NCBI GenBank assembly: GCA_964293305.1 | Contig: CAXYYO010000004.1 | Span: 1-64,000 of the forward strand | Length of the DNA: 64,000 bases | Direction: 5' to 3' | Source of the DNA: CALAGJ01 sp964293305 | GTDB lineage: Bacteria > Bacteroidota > Bacteroidia > Chitinophagales > Chitinophagaceae | Part shown: piece by piece, positions 9,293 through 17,616 of the stretch | Numbering within the stretch: position 1 is the first letter of the stretch | Layout: the number at the start of each line of letters is the position of its first letter | Made by a program: the position numbers and the translations under genes | Notes under the pieces: generated by a model | Seen by the model: only the letters and a program-made list of their open reading frames with translations | Database searches by the model: none | Told to the model about the DNA's origin: nothing

Positions 9293-10033
9293 TTATTTCT
9301 CAATATTTTCAATGTCTTGTAGGAATGATTTTGCCCGATCATAGGCTATGGCTGTTGGAGGTATTTGACGAAGTGTGTTTGTCGCATTTTCCCAATCATT
9401 TAACTGACTGTATGCTACTGCCATGAGCAGCATAGACTCATACTTAAAAGATGATTGACCTACAGAAATTACTGAAGCATTTGCAATAGCTTCTTTTGAT
9501 TGATTTAATTGTAAAAATGCTCTTGTTTCAATCATTTCAAGCTCTGCGTCTGGATGATTTACCAGATAAGGCTGAATGAAATTCAATACTTTTTGTGGTT
9601 GATTATTATTAAAATACTGCTCTACCAAATACAGTGTGTCCTCATTGGACCCCCTCTCTGTAAGTGATATATTCTCTTTTGAAAAATGCATGGCCAGAAG
9701 TTCTTCTTTTGAAACGTTATCAGGAGCAAAGAACCATTTACCCACAAATAATAAGCCCAATATGGAGGCAGCCACCGCAGAAATTTTGAAAATCCTATTG
9801 ATGGAAATGATTGGAGATTTCTCCTGTTGAAAATGTTTCTTACTCAATACTTTTATAGTTTCTATAGTACCACTTTCCTGAGTAGGGTCATTTTGCATTT
9901 CTTCATCGATCAGCTTATAAACATTAATAGCAGCAGCCAATTGTTTATCTTCACTGATTTGCTTCTCAAAAATCTCTTTTTCTTGGCTATCTAATTCATT
10001 ATTAAGGTAGCGTTCAATTTTTTCAAATTCCAT
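9293..10033 (-). CDS. Anti-sigma-like membrane protein with TPR-type ectodomain
   Basis: The 246-residue protein has a short acidic cytosolic N-domain (MEFEKIERYLNNELDSQEKE) resembling the start of Bacteroidota anti-sigma factors. A single membrane span lies at residues 81-103, followed by an extracytoplasmic region with TPR-like helices (TLYLVEQYFNNNQPQKVLNF and two further repeats). No HxxxCxxC zinc motif is present. It lies 11 bp downstream of an ECF-type sigma gene on the same strand, the usual sigma/anti-sigma order. The role as anti-sigma is inferred from topology and position. Confidence 0.65.
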   Translation of the reverse strand: MEFEKIERYLNNELDSQEKEIFEKQISEDKQLAAAINVYKLIDEEMQNDPTQESGTIETIKVLSKKHFQQEKSPIISINRIFKISAVAASILGLLFVGKWFFAPDNVSKEELLAMHFSKENISLTERGSNEDTLYLVEQYFNNNQPQKVLNFIQPYLVNHPDAELEMIETRAFLQLNQSKEAIANASVISVGQSSFKYESMLLMAVAYSQLNDWENATNTLRQIPPTAIAYDRAKSFLQDIENIEK

Positions 10034-10044
10034 TTTTCACTTTT

Positions 10045-10614
10045 TTAAGGCCACACTAAATCTCCAAACTCTGGGCTTTGCTGTATCAGTAAAGTAAGTT
10101 TGCCTATACAGTCACTTTTTCTTTTTCTGATATAACCATAAGAAGTGTGCAATATTTCTGCTACTTCTTCTTGTGGTTTTCCACTCCATACTAATTTTAG
10201 CAACTCTTTACAAGATTGTCCTAGCTCTTCCAGCTTTTTATCCAGAAGTGCTCTTCTTGCATTGCCTAATTGGATTTGTTTGGCGTTTTCAAATACATCA
10301 TCACTAATTGTATAACCACCTATGTCTGTAAATGTTACCCTTGAGTTATTTTTTCTTTTCAATTCGTTTATCCACATGTTTTTGCAAACAGTATAAATAA
10401 ATGCATTAAACGGACAGGTGAGTACGAAACCTTTTAATGCTCTTTGATGAATTTTCAATAAAGCATTCTGAAAAATATCTTCCGCTTCTGTTATTGTACC
10501 CCCATTCTTAATAATCATTTTTTTTATTCCTGGGGAATAGCTTGCGAATAATTCCTCCATTAAGTGGTGATTATTCTCTACTAGTGCTTGAATATATTTT
10601 TGATCAGTATGCAT
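10045..10614 (-). CDS. ECF-type sigma-70 family RNA polymerase sigma factor
   Basis: The protein has region 2 (AEDIFQNALLKIHQRA and PFNAFIYTVCKNMWINELKR) and a region 4 helix-turn-helix (PQEEVAEILHTSYGYIRKRK). It directs RNA polymerase to a small regulon. I start it at MHTDQKYIQAL (10614, 189 residues), where related sigma factors begin. An upstream ATG at 10671 would add 19 Lys/Pro-rich residues that match nothing. It is paired with the downstream membrane protein as a likely anti-sigma, and it diverges from the sulfatase-like gene 87 bp away, so it may control that block. Confidence 0.85.
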   Translation of the reverse strand: MHTDQKYIQALVENNHHLMEELFASYSPGIKKMIIKNGGTITEAEDIFQNALLKIHQRALKGFVLTCPFNAFIYTVCKNMWINELKRKNNSRVTFTDIGGYTISDDVFENAKQIQLGNARRALLDKKLEELGQSCKELLKLVWSGKPQEEVAEILHTSYGYIRKRKSDCIGKLTLLIQQSPEFGDLVWP

Positions 10615-10701
10615 AATAGCGTTCAAAATAATGGGAATCTTTTTATTTGGAGGGTAACATTTCGAAGGCATGGTGGTTCTACCGTCATAAAACTTTAAAA
10701 A

Positions 10702-12096
10702 ATGAAAGTTGCTGAAAATAAGTTCTATTTAATACTATTTTGCGCACTATATCAATGGGCTTGTACAAGGTCAACAAATGAAGACTTTATTCCCCAAAAA
10801 GAACTTGCATTTGATGCAATGAATTCATCTATAAAACCCAATATTATACTTATTGTTGGTGATGATGTAGGTTATGAAATTCCAACTTTTAGTGGTGGTA
10901 ATTCATACAGCACTCCAAGTTTAGATTTTATGGCGGCTAATGGAATAGCTTTTAGTAACTATTATACAAACCCAGACGGGCCAACAGCAAGGCTTTCTCT
11001 ACTTACAGGAAAATATAATATCAGGAATTGGGAAAGATTTTTATACATAGCACCAGAAGACAAAACATTTGCTAATCTCTTAGAAAATAAAGGATACCAA
11101 ACATGTTTTGTGGGGAAGTGGCAATTGGATGGAGGTCATCAATCTATTACTTCTCATGGTTTTAATAAATACCTTGCATTTATGCCTTTTAATAAAGAGG
11201 GAAATAATGGACATGATCAATTTTACCACAGATACAAAAATCCATATCTATATGAAAACCAGCAATGGTTGCCTGATAGTGTTGTAAAGGGTAAATACTC
11301 AGAAGATATGATGTATGATTATGCGGCAAATTTTATCGACAGCAATAAAGACAAGCCTTTTATGCTTATGTATTCCCATTCCCTTTGTCAAAGACCGTGG
11401 TCGCCTCCACCTTCACATCCAGATTTTGCTAATTGGAACCCCGATGTTGATGAAAAAAGAAATGGAAACATTAATTATTATCCTGCTATGGTAAATTATA
11501 TGGATTACATAATTGGTAAATTGATTAACAAGGTAAATACAACTGCATTAAGTGCGCCTACTTTAATCATTTATGTTTCAGACAATGGCACAAACCCAGC
11601 AATTACTTCTATTTACAAGGGACAAACAGTATCAGGAGGAAAAGGAAAGACTTCCCGAGAAGGCATTAATGTGCCATGTATAGCATACTGTAAAAATTAT
11701 ATCAAGTCAGGCTTGCCCGACACATCACTTATTGATGTTACAGATTTTCTGCCCACATTTGGTAATTTGGTAAATGCAAAAATTCCCAAAGATTGGGGCC
11801 CAATAGATGGTTATACTTTTTTGGATAACTTAAATAGAACACCAATTAAGGAACGCAACTGGATATACTGCTACTGGCCAGTATCCACATATTCTACAGC
11901 AAACGATGTAAGTTATATTTTTAATAAAGAGTATAAAAAATATGATAGCATATCTGGTAATTACTTTCTTAATATTAGTAATAATAATCCGGAATTGAGC
12001 GAAAATGCGCTACAAGATGAAATGCTTAGTCCCTATGAAATGACTACAAAAAATTATTTTGATAGTATTCTCAATAGCTTTGGGTCATTAAAATAA
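10702..12096 (+). CDS. Sulfatase-fold lipoprotein lacking the formylglycine residue
   Basis: The 464-residue lipoprotein has a signal peptide with lipid-attachment Cys at about residue 21 (LYQWAC). It shows the alkaline phosphatase/sulfatase fold: NIILIVGDDVGYE near residue 50 (metal-binding Asp pair), LLTGKY, GKWQLDGG in place of the usual GKWHLG, and YVSDNGTN (metal-site Asp-Asn). Where active sulfatases have C/S-x-P-x-R, this one reads G-P-T-A-R at residues 93-97. The residue converted to formylglycine is therefore absent, and the later His is Gln. It is probably a binding or structural homologue, or an enzyme with altered chemistry. It is first in a plus-strand block with the PKD-like and CHAT genes. 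Confidence 0.75.
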   Translation: MKVAENKFYLILFCALYQWACTRSTNEDFIPQKELAFDAMNSSIKPNIILIVGDDVGYEIPTFSGGNSYSTPSLDFMAANGIAFSNYYTNPDGPTARLSLLTGKYNIRNWERFLYIAPEDKTFANLLENKGYQTCFVGKWQLDGGHQSITSHGFNKYLAFMPFNKEGNNGHDQFYHRYKNPYLYENQQWLPDSVVKGKYSEDMMYDYAANFIDSNKDKPFMLMYSHSLCQRPWSPPPSHPDFANWNPDVDEKRNGNINYYPAMVNYMDYIIGKLINKVNTTALSAPTLIIYVSDNGTNPAITSIYKGQTVSGGKGKTSREGINVPCIAYCKNYIKSGLPDTSLIDVTDFLPTFGNLVNAKIPKDWGPIDGYTFLDNLNRTPIKERNWIYCYWPVSTYSTANDVSYIFNKEYKKYDSISGNYFLNISNNNPELSENALQDEMLSPYEMTTKNYFDSILNSFGSLK

Positions 12097-12136
12097 AAGT
12101 TTCTTTCTCTCTTTCACAAAACTCAAAAACTAAATT

Positions 12137-13606
12137 ATGACAAAAAAAAGATTGATGTACACAATTCTCATAATGGCATTCAGTACCATTTCATTCTCTT
12201 TTATTTTGCCTAGAACAATTATCAATGATATTACAAGGGCAGTTGGAGAAGTAATCCAATATACTGTAGTTAATACTTTTAAGGTTGTTTTGCCTGCAAA
12301 TTATCCATATCCGGAAGCAAGGGATGGCAGCTCTACAAATGAGCATTCAGGAGATACCTGCACCACAATAGTGCTGGAGTACGGGGATGGAACTTTTTCC
12401 ACAAATTTCACTTCTACTCATAACTATAAGCAGGCGCCAAATGGCAATTTGTTTGCATCCCTCACCAGATATTATGATACTACAGATATGCCGGACTTAT
12501 ATGCCCGTAATAAAAATATAATCAATACATCGCCCAATGCCAATTCAAATACCAGCCTTCTAAGCCAAAATCAAAGTTTTGATTTGGTGCCACATGTCAG
12601 TACAATTGTTCCGCATGATACTACTCATTTTATCATTCCATTTAGAAACTCGGCAAGTCTTTTTATTTGTTTTTATAATAATGAGGGTAGTAGATTTTTT
12701 AGTAGTATTCCATCCCCCAATGCCACAATGAACATAAATGGATTGGGCATACCTTTTATCAGAGTACATAATGGGCAAAATGTATTTACAAATATAAGTC
12801 AGGTTCCTAGTAATTTATTTTCAGGCTATCCTGCTCAAGCTGCTGATCTGAATAGTTTTATTAATTCACAACAAAATTCAGGGTTTAAATTTTCTGATTA
12901 TTTTATCATATACAATAGTGTGGATACACCACGATTGGCAGAAAAAAATATGTTTTTTAGTTTACCCCCTACTTCAAATTACTTGGGAGCAGCAGTAGAT
13001 AATAATTTTACTAAGGTAAGGTTAGTCAACTTTGATATTAATAGCAATAAAGAAAAAAAAGCAAATAATATAATTGTAGATAAAGACCTGCAATTTGTAG
13101 CTCGCCCAAGAGACCCAAATAATATTATGGTAAATCCTGGTTGTCTTTCCGCTAAAAGTGAGACGCATAAAGCTACAATAAATTTTCAAAATCTAGGTTT
13201 GGGAGATGTACAAGATCATATCATAATAAAAACTGCTATGCCAGATCAGGTTTTGCAAAGTGTAAACCTAACTGAAGTAGTGGTTGGTTTAACATCTATT
13301 CCCATTAGTGAGATATTAAACGGGACAAATGGCCACAAGATTGAACGTATATCTTCTGGTTCAGCAAATACACCAGATACTTTAGTGCTTACACTCAAAA
13401 CCACATTGGATGGTTTACAGGGTATTCCAAATGGTGTTTTAAATCCACTTACAAAAGGGTATTTTAAATTTACCCTAAAGCCCGGGTTAGCAGCATCACA
13501 AATGCCCTATCGATTTGAAACAGATATCATTTTTGATACGGAAGCCCCAGTGCATACTTATTATAAAATGGACAAATGTCATTGTATGCCAAAGGCAATA
13601 AAATAA
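12137..13606 (+). CDS. Secreted PKD-like surface protein
   Basis: The 489-residue protein has an N-terminal hydrophobic signal (MYTILIMAFSTISFSFI). A PKD-type strand motif (EYGDGTFSTNFTSTHNY) lies near residues 80-97. A later part (KATINFQNLGLGDVQDHIIIKTAMPDQ) resembles DUF11/CARDB-like repeats of cell-surface proteins. No catalytic motif and no clear type IX sorting domain were seen. It sits 40 bp after the sulfatase-like gene and is probably co-transcribed. It may be a substrate or surface partner of the neighbouring CHAT protein; that is inference from position only. Confidence 0.6.
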   Translation: MTKKRLMYTILIMAFSTISFSFILPRTIINDITRAVGEVIQYTVVNTFKVVLPANYPYPEARDGSSTNEHSGDTCTTIVLEYGDGTFSTNFTSTHNYKQAPNGNLFASLTRYYDTTDMPDLYARNKNIINTSPNANSNTSLLSQNQSFDLVPHVSTIVPHDTTHFIIPFRNSASLFICFYNNEGSRFFSSIPSPNATMNINGLGIPFIRVHNGQNVFTNISQVPSNLFSGYPAQAADLNSFINSQQNSGFKFSDYFIIYNSVDTPRLAEKNMFFSLPPTSNYLGAAVDNNFTKVRLVNFDINSNKEKKANNIIVDKDLQFVARPRDPNNIMVNPGCLSAKSETHKATINFQNLGLGDVQDHIIIKTAMPDQVLQSVNLTEVVVGLTSIPISEILNGTNGHKIERISSGSANTPDTLVLTLKTTLDGLQGIPNGVLNPLTKGYFKFTLKPGLAASQMPYRFETDIIFDTEAPVHTYYKMDKCHCMPKAIK

Positions 13607-13684
13607 AAATTTAAATATTCTATTTTTCCAATCTTCTAATTCTAACTCCTTGGTTTGAATTATCATAAAATTTAATTTTTAATT

Positions 13685-13725
13685 CATAAGCGGACACCTA
13701 TATTTGTTCTACGTGTTCGCTTATG
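13685..13725 (+). promoter_or_regulatory. Inverted repeat spanning promoter and start codon of CHAT gene
   Basis: The arms cataagcggacac (13685-13697) and gtgttcgcttatg (13713-13725) pair over 13 positions with one mismatch. The right arm includes the ATG at 13723. The spacer holds TATATTTG (13699-13706), an exact TAnnTTTG match. Either a dimeric repressor binds here, or, if transcription starts upstream, the RNA hairpin hides the start codon. Confidence 0.5.
13699..13706 (+). promoter_or_regulatory. Bacteroidota-type -7 element for CHAT gene
   Basis: TATATTTG is an exact TAnnTTTG match 16 bp before the start codon. It suggests a very short leader and a promoter separate from the two genes upstream. 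Confidence 0.4.
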
Positions 13726-16443
13726 TCTATAATACGAATTCTACTTATTAGCTCATGCATCTTCATTGCATGTCAAAATAAAGTTTCGGTACAAAATGAT
13801 ATTGTTCCAAATTCCACTTTATTAAATACAATACTTCAAAAAAATGATTCCTTGTATGCTGCATATAAAAAGGAACGATCTGTAGAATATCTAAAAACTG
13901 CGCTTTCCATTTTTGATACTGTAATAGAATACAGTGAAAACTATATCAATAATAGTGATACTGCTATCCTTCGTAAAGCAGCCCAAGTATTTTTATTTGC
14001 AGGAAATTATCAAAATACTTTAGGTAATTATGTAGCAGCAGATAGTCTCCTACAAATATACCTCGGAGCAAAGCAAAAGTTGAATACACCGCCAACAGAT
14101 TGGTATGCATACAGCAATAAAATTCTTGGCGATATCTATACCCGCTTTGGTGACTATCAGGTAGCCAAATATTATAAGAAGCAATCATTTGCTTATTATC
14201 TACAGCAACAAAATGAGAAAGAGATTTCCAGTGAATGTATCAATCTTGCTATCCTACATAGAGAGTTGGGGCAATATGATACCGCTCTGGGTTACATCAA
14301 TAAGGGGTTATCCATAGTCGAAATTGTACCAAAACGCAAATGGTATCTGTTAATAGAGCAAACACGTTGCTTAAGATTAAAAGGAGATACAACAGCCGCA
14401 TTGAAGGCTTGGCAAATGGTTAAAAAATTTGCAACAGCCGATACCAGCTTGCAAAATTTTTCCCAATATTTGGCTGAGTCAAAAAAAGAAGAGGCCGCTA
14501 TTTTATTACTGCATCATCAAGAGGCCGCAGGCCTTGCTGCACTGCAAATAGGAATGCAAGCTGCACTGGTATCATCCCAACAAAAATTGAATAGAGATAT
14601 TGGAAAATTGTATATCCAAATTGGTCATACATATACATCACTACATAAACCTGATAGCGCTTTATTCTGTTTTAACCAAGCCATCAGTTGTGTAGTTAAG
14701 GCTGACAAAAAAGATATATTTTTTGTGCCTACGGCAAATGTTTTATATGCTGAAAATACAATTGGTGAGGCCTTACAGGCAAAAGCAGATTGGATGATAG
14801 AAAATGCCGCAAAAAATAGAGATTCATTGAATTTTCTATCCTGTGCGGTGGCTTGTTATGAGCGGGTAAATCAAGTACTGTTTCGGCTGTTTACAACTTT
14901 CAGTTATGATTCATCTAAACTATCATTACTATCTGAAAGTAAATTGAGAAATGAAAAAGCAATTGCTGCCTCATATCAATTATTCAAAATGACTGGCAAT
15001 AGCTCTTGGCTTGAAAAAGCATTCCAATTTGCAGAATCTGATAAAGCATATATCCTTGCCGAAGCACTAAAAAAGAATCTTTCAAACACTATCAATAAAG
15101 ATCATCTTACTTACAAAAAATTACAACAGGCAAGACTCAACGCCGCCATGCTAGAAAGGAATATATTCGAATCCCAATCAATCGATGACACAGCAGGTAT
15201 CAGCGTAGTAAAAGCAAATTTAGAAACTGCCAATGAATCAATTATGGCACTCAGTAAGCAATGGCAACATGAAAACCAAGGCTTCTCAGTTTGGGATGAG
15301 TATCAGGAAATAGATATAGATGATATTTATGAGAAACTTGAGGAAAAGAAGGCTACCCTTTTAGAATATTTTACAGGAAAATCTGAAAATTATCTTTTTA
15401 TTCTTGGGCCCAATCATAGTGTTCAACTAACACCATTATCAGATCAATTGCTTCAAACCTCTGAAAAATTGATACAATTTTTTGATCAAAAAAAATCCAT
15501 TTCTAATAACCCTGAAGCTTATTTAAATGCAGCATTCGAGTGCTATAAAAAAAGTGGTATTGAGGATAACATTAAAACATCAAATTTAATAATCATACCC
15601 GATGGTATTTTGAATGAACTGCCATTTGATGCATTGGTTACAAAAAACCCAACTACAAAAAATCTTGCAACTGCTGATTATTTGGTACAAGAAAAAGTAA
15701 TTACAAAGGAATTTGCAGTAAAAACAATGCTCGGTGATAAAAATCATGCAACAAATAAATCAATAAATATTTTTGCACCTACTTATTCTTTAAATAGAAA
15801 ACTGCCAACGCTCCCATCCCAAGATATTGAAATAAATGAGATAAGCAAAGCGTTCCAAAATCACAAAATATTTGCAGAAGATAAAGCCACACTTTCCGCA
15901 TTCAGGACTAATCGACAAGCTGATATTATTCATTTATCTGCTCATGCATTTGCAAATGATGTACTACCACCGAGGATAGAGTTTTCAGATAGCACCATGT
16001 ATCTTAATGAATTGTATAGCACTACCATGAATGCGTCATTGGCTATTTTAAGTGCTTGTGAAACTGGGAGTGGAATATTACAAAAAACGGAGGGTCAAAT
16101 AAGTCTGGCTAGGGCATTTTATTTTTCTGGAGTACATCAAGTCATCAGTAATTTATGGAAGGCAGATGATGCAGTTTCAACAGAAATAACCATTTCATTT
16201 TATAAAAATTTTAAAACCGAATTGGCATCAACAGCGCTAACCCATGCAAAAAGGGAATTTTTATCTCAAACACATAGTTCCGATAAATTTTCACCATATT
16301 ACTGGGCCGGATTGAGCTTAAATGGAATTGATGATTCTCAGGTAAACAGTAAAAAAGGTTTTTTTATAGCATCATTTTTGTTATTATTATTTATAGTTTA
16401 TTTTGGATATAGCTATTATAAAAAAGTAGGCCACCAGATATAA
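13723..16443 (+). CDS. TPR-CHAT lipoprotein (caspase-like peptidase)
   Basis: The 906-residue protein begins with a lipoprotein signal (lipid Cys at residue 17 in IFIAC). TPR-like helices cover about residues 80-480 (for example GNYQNTLGNYVAADSLL and GDYQVAKYYKKQSFAYY). A CHAT peptidase domain covers about residues 560-860. The catalytic pair is intact: His741 in HLSAHAF and Cys779 in ILSACETGSG. A C-terminal membrane span (FIASFLLLLFIVYFGYSYY) ends in positive residues, so both ends are membrane-tied and the peptidase faces the periplasm. CHAT domains are caspase/separase-related Cys peptidases, often switched on through their TPRs. The neighbouring sigma/anti-sigma pair suggests a signalling role, which is inference. 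Confidence 0.85.
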   Translation: MSIIRILLISSCIFIACQNKVSVQNDIVPNSTLLNTILQKNDSLYAAYKKERSVEYLKTALSIFDTVIEYSENYINNSDTAILRKAAQVFLFAGNYQNTLGNYVAADSLLQIYLGAKQKLNTPPTDWYAYSNKILGDIYTRFGDYQVAKYYKKQSFAYYLQQQNEKEISSECINLAILHRELGQYDTALGYINKGLSIVEIVPKRKWYLLIEQTRCLRLKGDTTAALKAWQMVKKFATADTSLQNFSQYLAESKKEEAAILLLHHQEAAGLAALQIGMQAALVSSQQKLNRDIGKLYIQIGHTYTSLHKPDSALFCFNQAISCVVKADKKDIFFVPTANVLYAENTIGEALQAKADWMIENAAKNRDSLNFLSCAVACYERVNQVLFRLFTTFSYDSSKLSLLSESKLRNEKAIAASYQLFKMTGNSSWLEKAFQFAESDKAYILAEALKKNLSNTINKDHLTYKKLQQARLNAAMLERNIFESQSIDDTAGISVVKANLETANESIMALSKQWQHENQGFSVWDEYQEIDIDDIYEKLEEKKATLLEYFTGKSENYLFILGPNHSVQLTPLSDQLLQTSEKLIQFFDQKKSISNNPEAYLNAAFECYKKSGIEDNIKTSNLIIIPDGILNELPFDALVTKNPTTKNLATADYLVQEKVITKEFAVKTMLGDKNHATNKSINIFAPTYSLNRKLPTLPSQDIEINEISKAFQNHKIFAEDKATLSAFRTNRQADIIHLSAHAFANDVLPPRIEFSDSTMYLNELYSTTMNASLAILSACETGSGILQKTEGQISLARAFYFSGVHQVISNLWKADDAVSTEITISFYKNFKTELASTALTHAKREFLSQTHSSDKFSPYYWAGLSLNGIDDSQVNSKKGFFIASFLLLLFIVYFGYSYYKKVGHQI

Positions 16444-16589
16444 AGAAATGAAACCTGACGCTATGCCGTACTCGTAAATTGAAATTAATTTGTAATAGTG
16501 CAGCAACTGAAAAAGATTGATTTGCTCATTATTATATCTAGTTTGAAATACATTTTAAATGCCATATCTTCACACCCCATATATTAAAA

Positions 16590-16961
16590 ATGTCCCAAAA
16601 GAAAATCCTAATTGCTGAAGATGATCCAATTATGTTGGCATTGATTGAAAAGCAACTTAAAATGCAAGAGTATGAAGTGATGGCACTTACTAATGGGCGT
16701 GATGCATTATTGAACTTAGAATCTTTTAAACCGGATATGGTTATTACTGATCTCATGATGCCGCTTACCAGTGGCATAGAACTTATAAGCATCATAAGGC
16801 ATAAATGGGGCTCTCATTACCCAATAATTGTTTTATCTGCTATTGATGAAGAGGATACTGTAATGGAGGCTTTCAATCTTGGGGCGGATGATTTCTTAAC
16901 AAAGCCCGTAAAGCCTGGAGAGCTTGGCCTACGTGTAAAAAGACTTTTACCTAAAGTATAA
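16590..16961 (+). CDS. Single-domain response regulator (receiver only)
   Basis: The 123-residue CheY-like receiver has all key residues: acidic pair Asp11-Asp12, phospho-acceptor Asp54 (VITDLMMP), Ser83 and Lys105 (LTKPVKP). It has no output domain, so it acts by protein contact or as a phosphorelay step. No kinase lies next to it; the nearest histidine kinase gene is about 30 kb away. It ends 6 bp from the convergent cdd gene. It lies 146 bp after the CHAT gene and may or may not belong to that block. Confidence 0.9.
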   Translation: MSQKKILIAEDDPIMLALIEKQLKMQEYEVMALTNGRDALLNLESFKPDMVITDLMMPLTSGIELISIIRHKWGSHYPIIVLSAIDEEDTVMEAFNLGADDFLTKPVKPGELGLRVKRLLPKV

Positions 16962-16967
16962 TTTCAA

Positions 16968-17456
16968 CTATTTTAATAAATCTGTTCCGGAAAAACCCAA
17001 AGGTAGTAAATCAGATGCAGTATTTATTTCTATTACTTTTCCTTCCATGCCGGAAAGTAAAATCCTAATGGGTTGTTGTGTTCTAATTTCAAATTCCCTA
17101 AGGGATTGCCTGCAAATACCACAAGGTGATACAGGTGTATTACTTTCCCCATGTATATTATGATAACTTATTGCAATAGTTTCAATGCCAATACCCGGAT
17201 AGATACTTGCGGCCGCAGACAATAAAACCCTTTCTGCACAAATACCAACAGGGTAGCTGGCATTTTCCTGATTAGTGCCTGTTATTGTTTGACCATTTAT
17301 CAACTTTGCAGCTGCTCCTACATTAAATTTTGAATAGGGTGCATAAGCATTTTTCGTGGCTTCTCTTGCCATTTTCATCAATGCATGATCCACCTCATTC
17401 AATTCATCACTCTGTAAATATTCTTTAAAAAAAAACTCGCATATTTTTTCAATCAT
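16968..17456 (-). CDS. cdd: Cytidine deaminase
   Basis: The enzyme converts cytidine and deoxycytidine to uridine forms for pyrimidine salvage. The 162-residue product has the zinc site of the small tetrameric family: CAERVLLSAA (Cys ligand plus catalytic Glu) and SPCGICRQSL (two Cys ligands). The substrate-loop motif APYSKFNVGAA is present near residue 40. An N-terminal stretch of about 20 residues is longer than in many homologues. It is a single gene, convergent with the receiver gene. Confidence 0.95.
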   Translation of the reverse strand: MIEKICEFFFKEYLQSDELNEVDHALMKMAREATKNAYAPYSKFNVGAAAKLINGQTITGTNQENASYPVGICAERVLLSAAASIYPGIGIETIAISYHNIHGESNTPVSPCGICRQSLREFEIRTQQPIRILLSGMEGKVIEINTASDLLPLGFSGTDLLK

Positions 17457-17616
17457 AATTTCAGTTTAGTAAAAAACTTTTTGATTTTTTAACCATTATC
17501 TAAATCAGGTGGTTTTACAATTGATATCAATCTTAGGATTTAAGGCACACATCATTTGAATACAAATATAAACCGAAATGTAAACTTATACAATAAGATC
17601 TGCTTAATGAATATTT

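Noticed and set aside
10615..10671. Longer sigma-factor start at 10671
   Set aside because: The extra 19 residues do not resemble sigma factors, while MHTDQKYIQAL at 10614 is a typical family start.
16590..16961. Receiver protein as a member of the CHAT block
   Set aside because: The gap is 146 bp with no shared signal, and lone receivers are common; I keep it as a separate gene.
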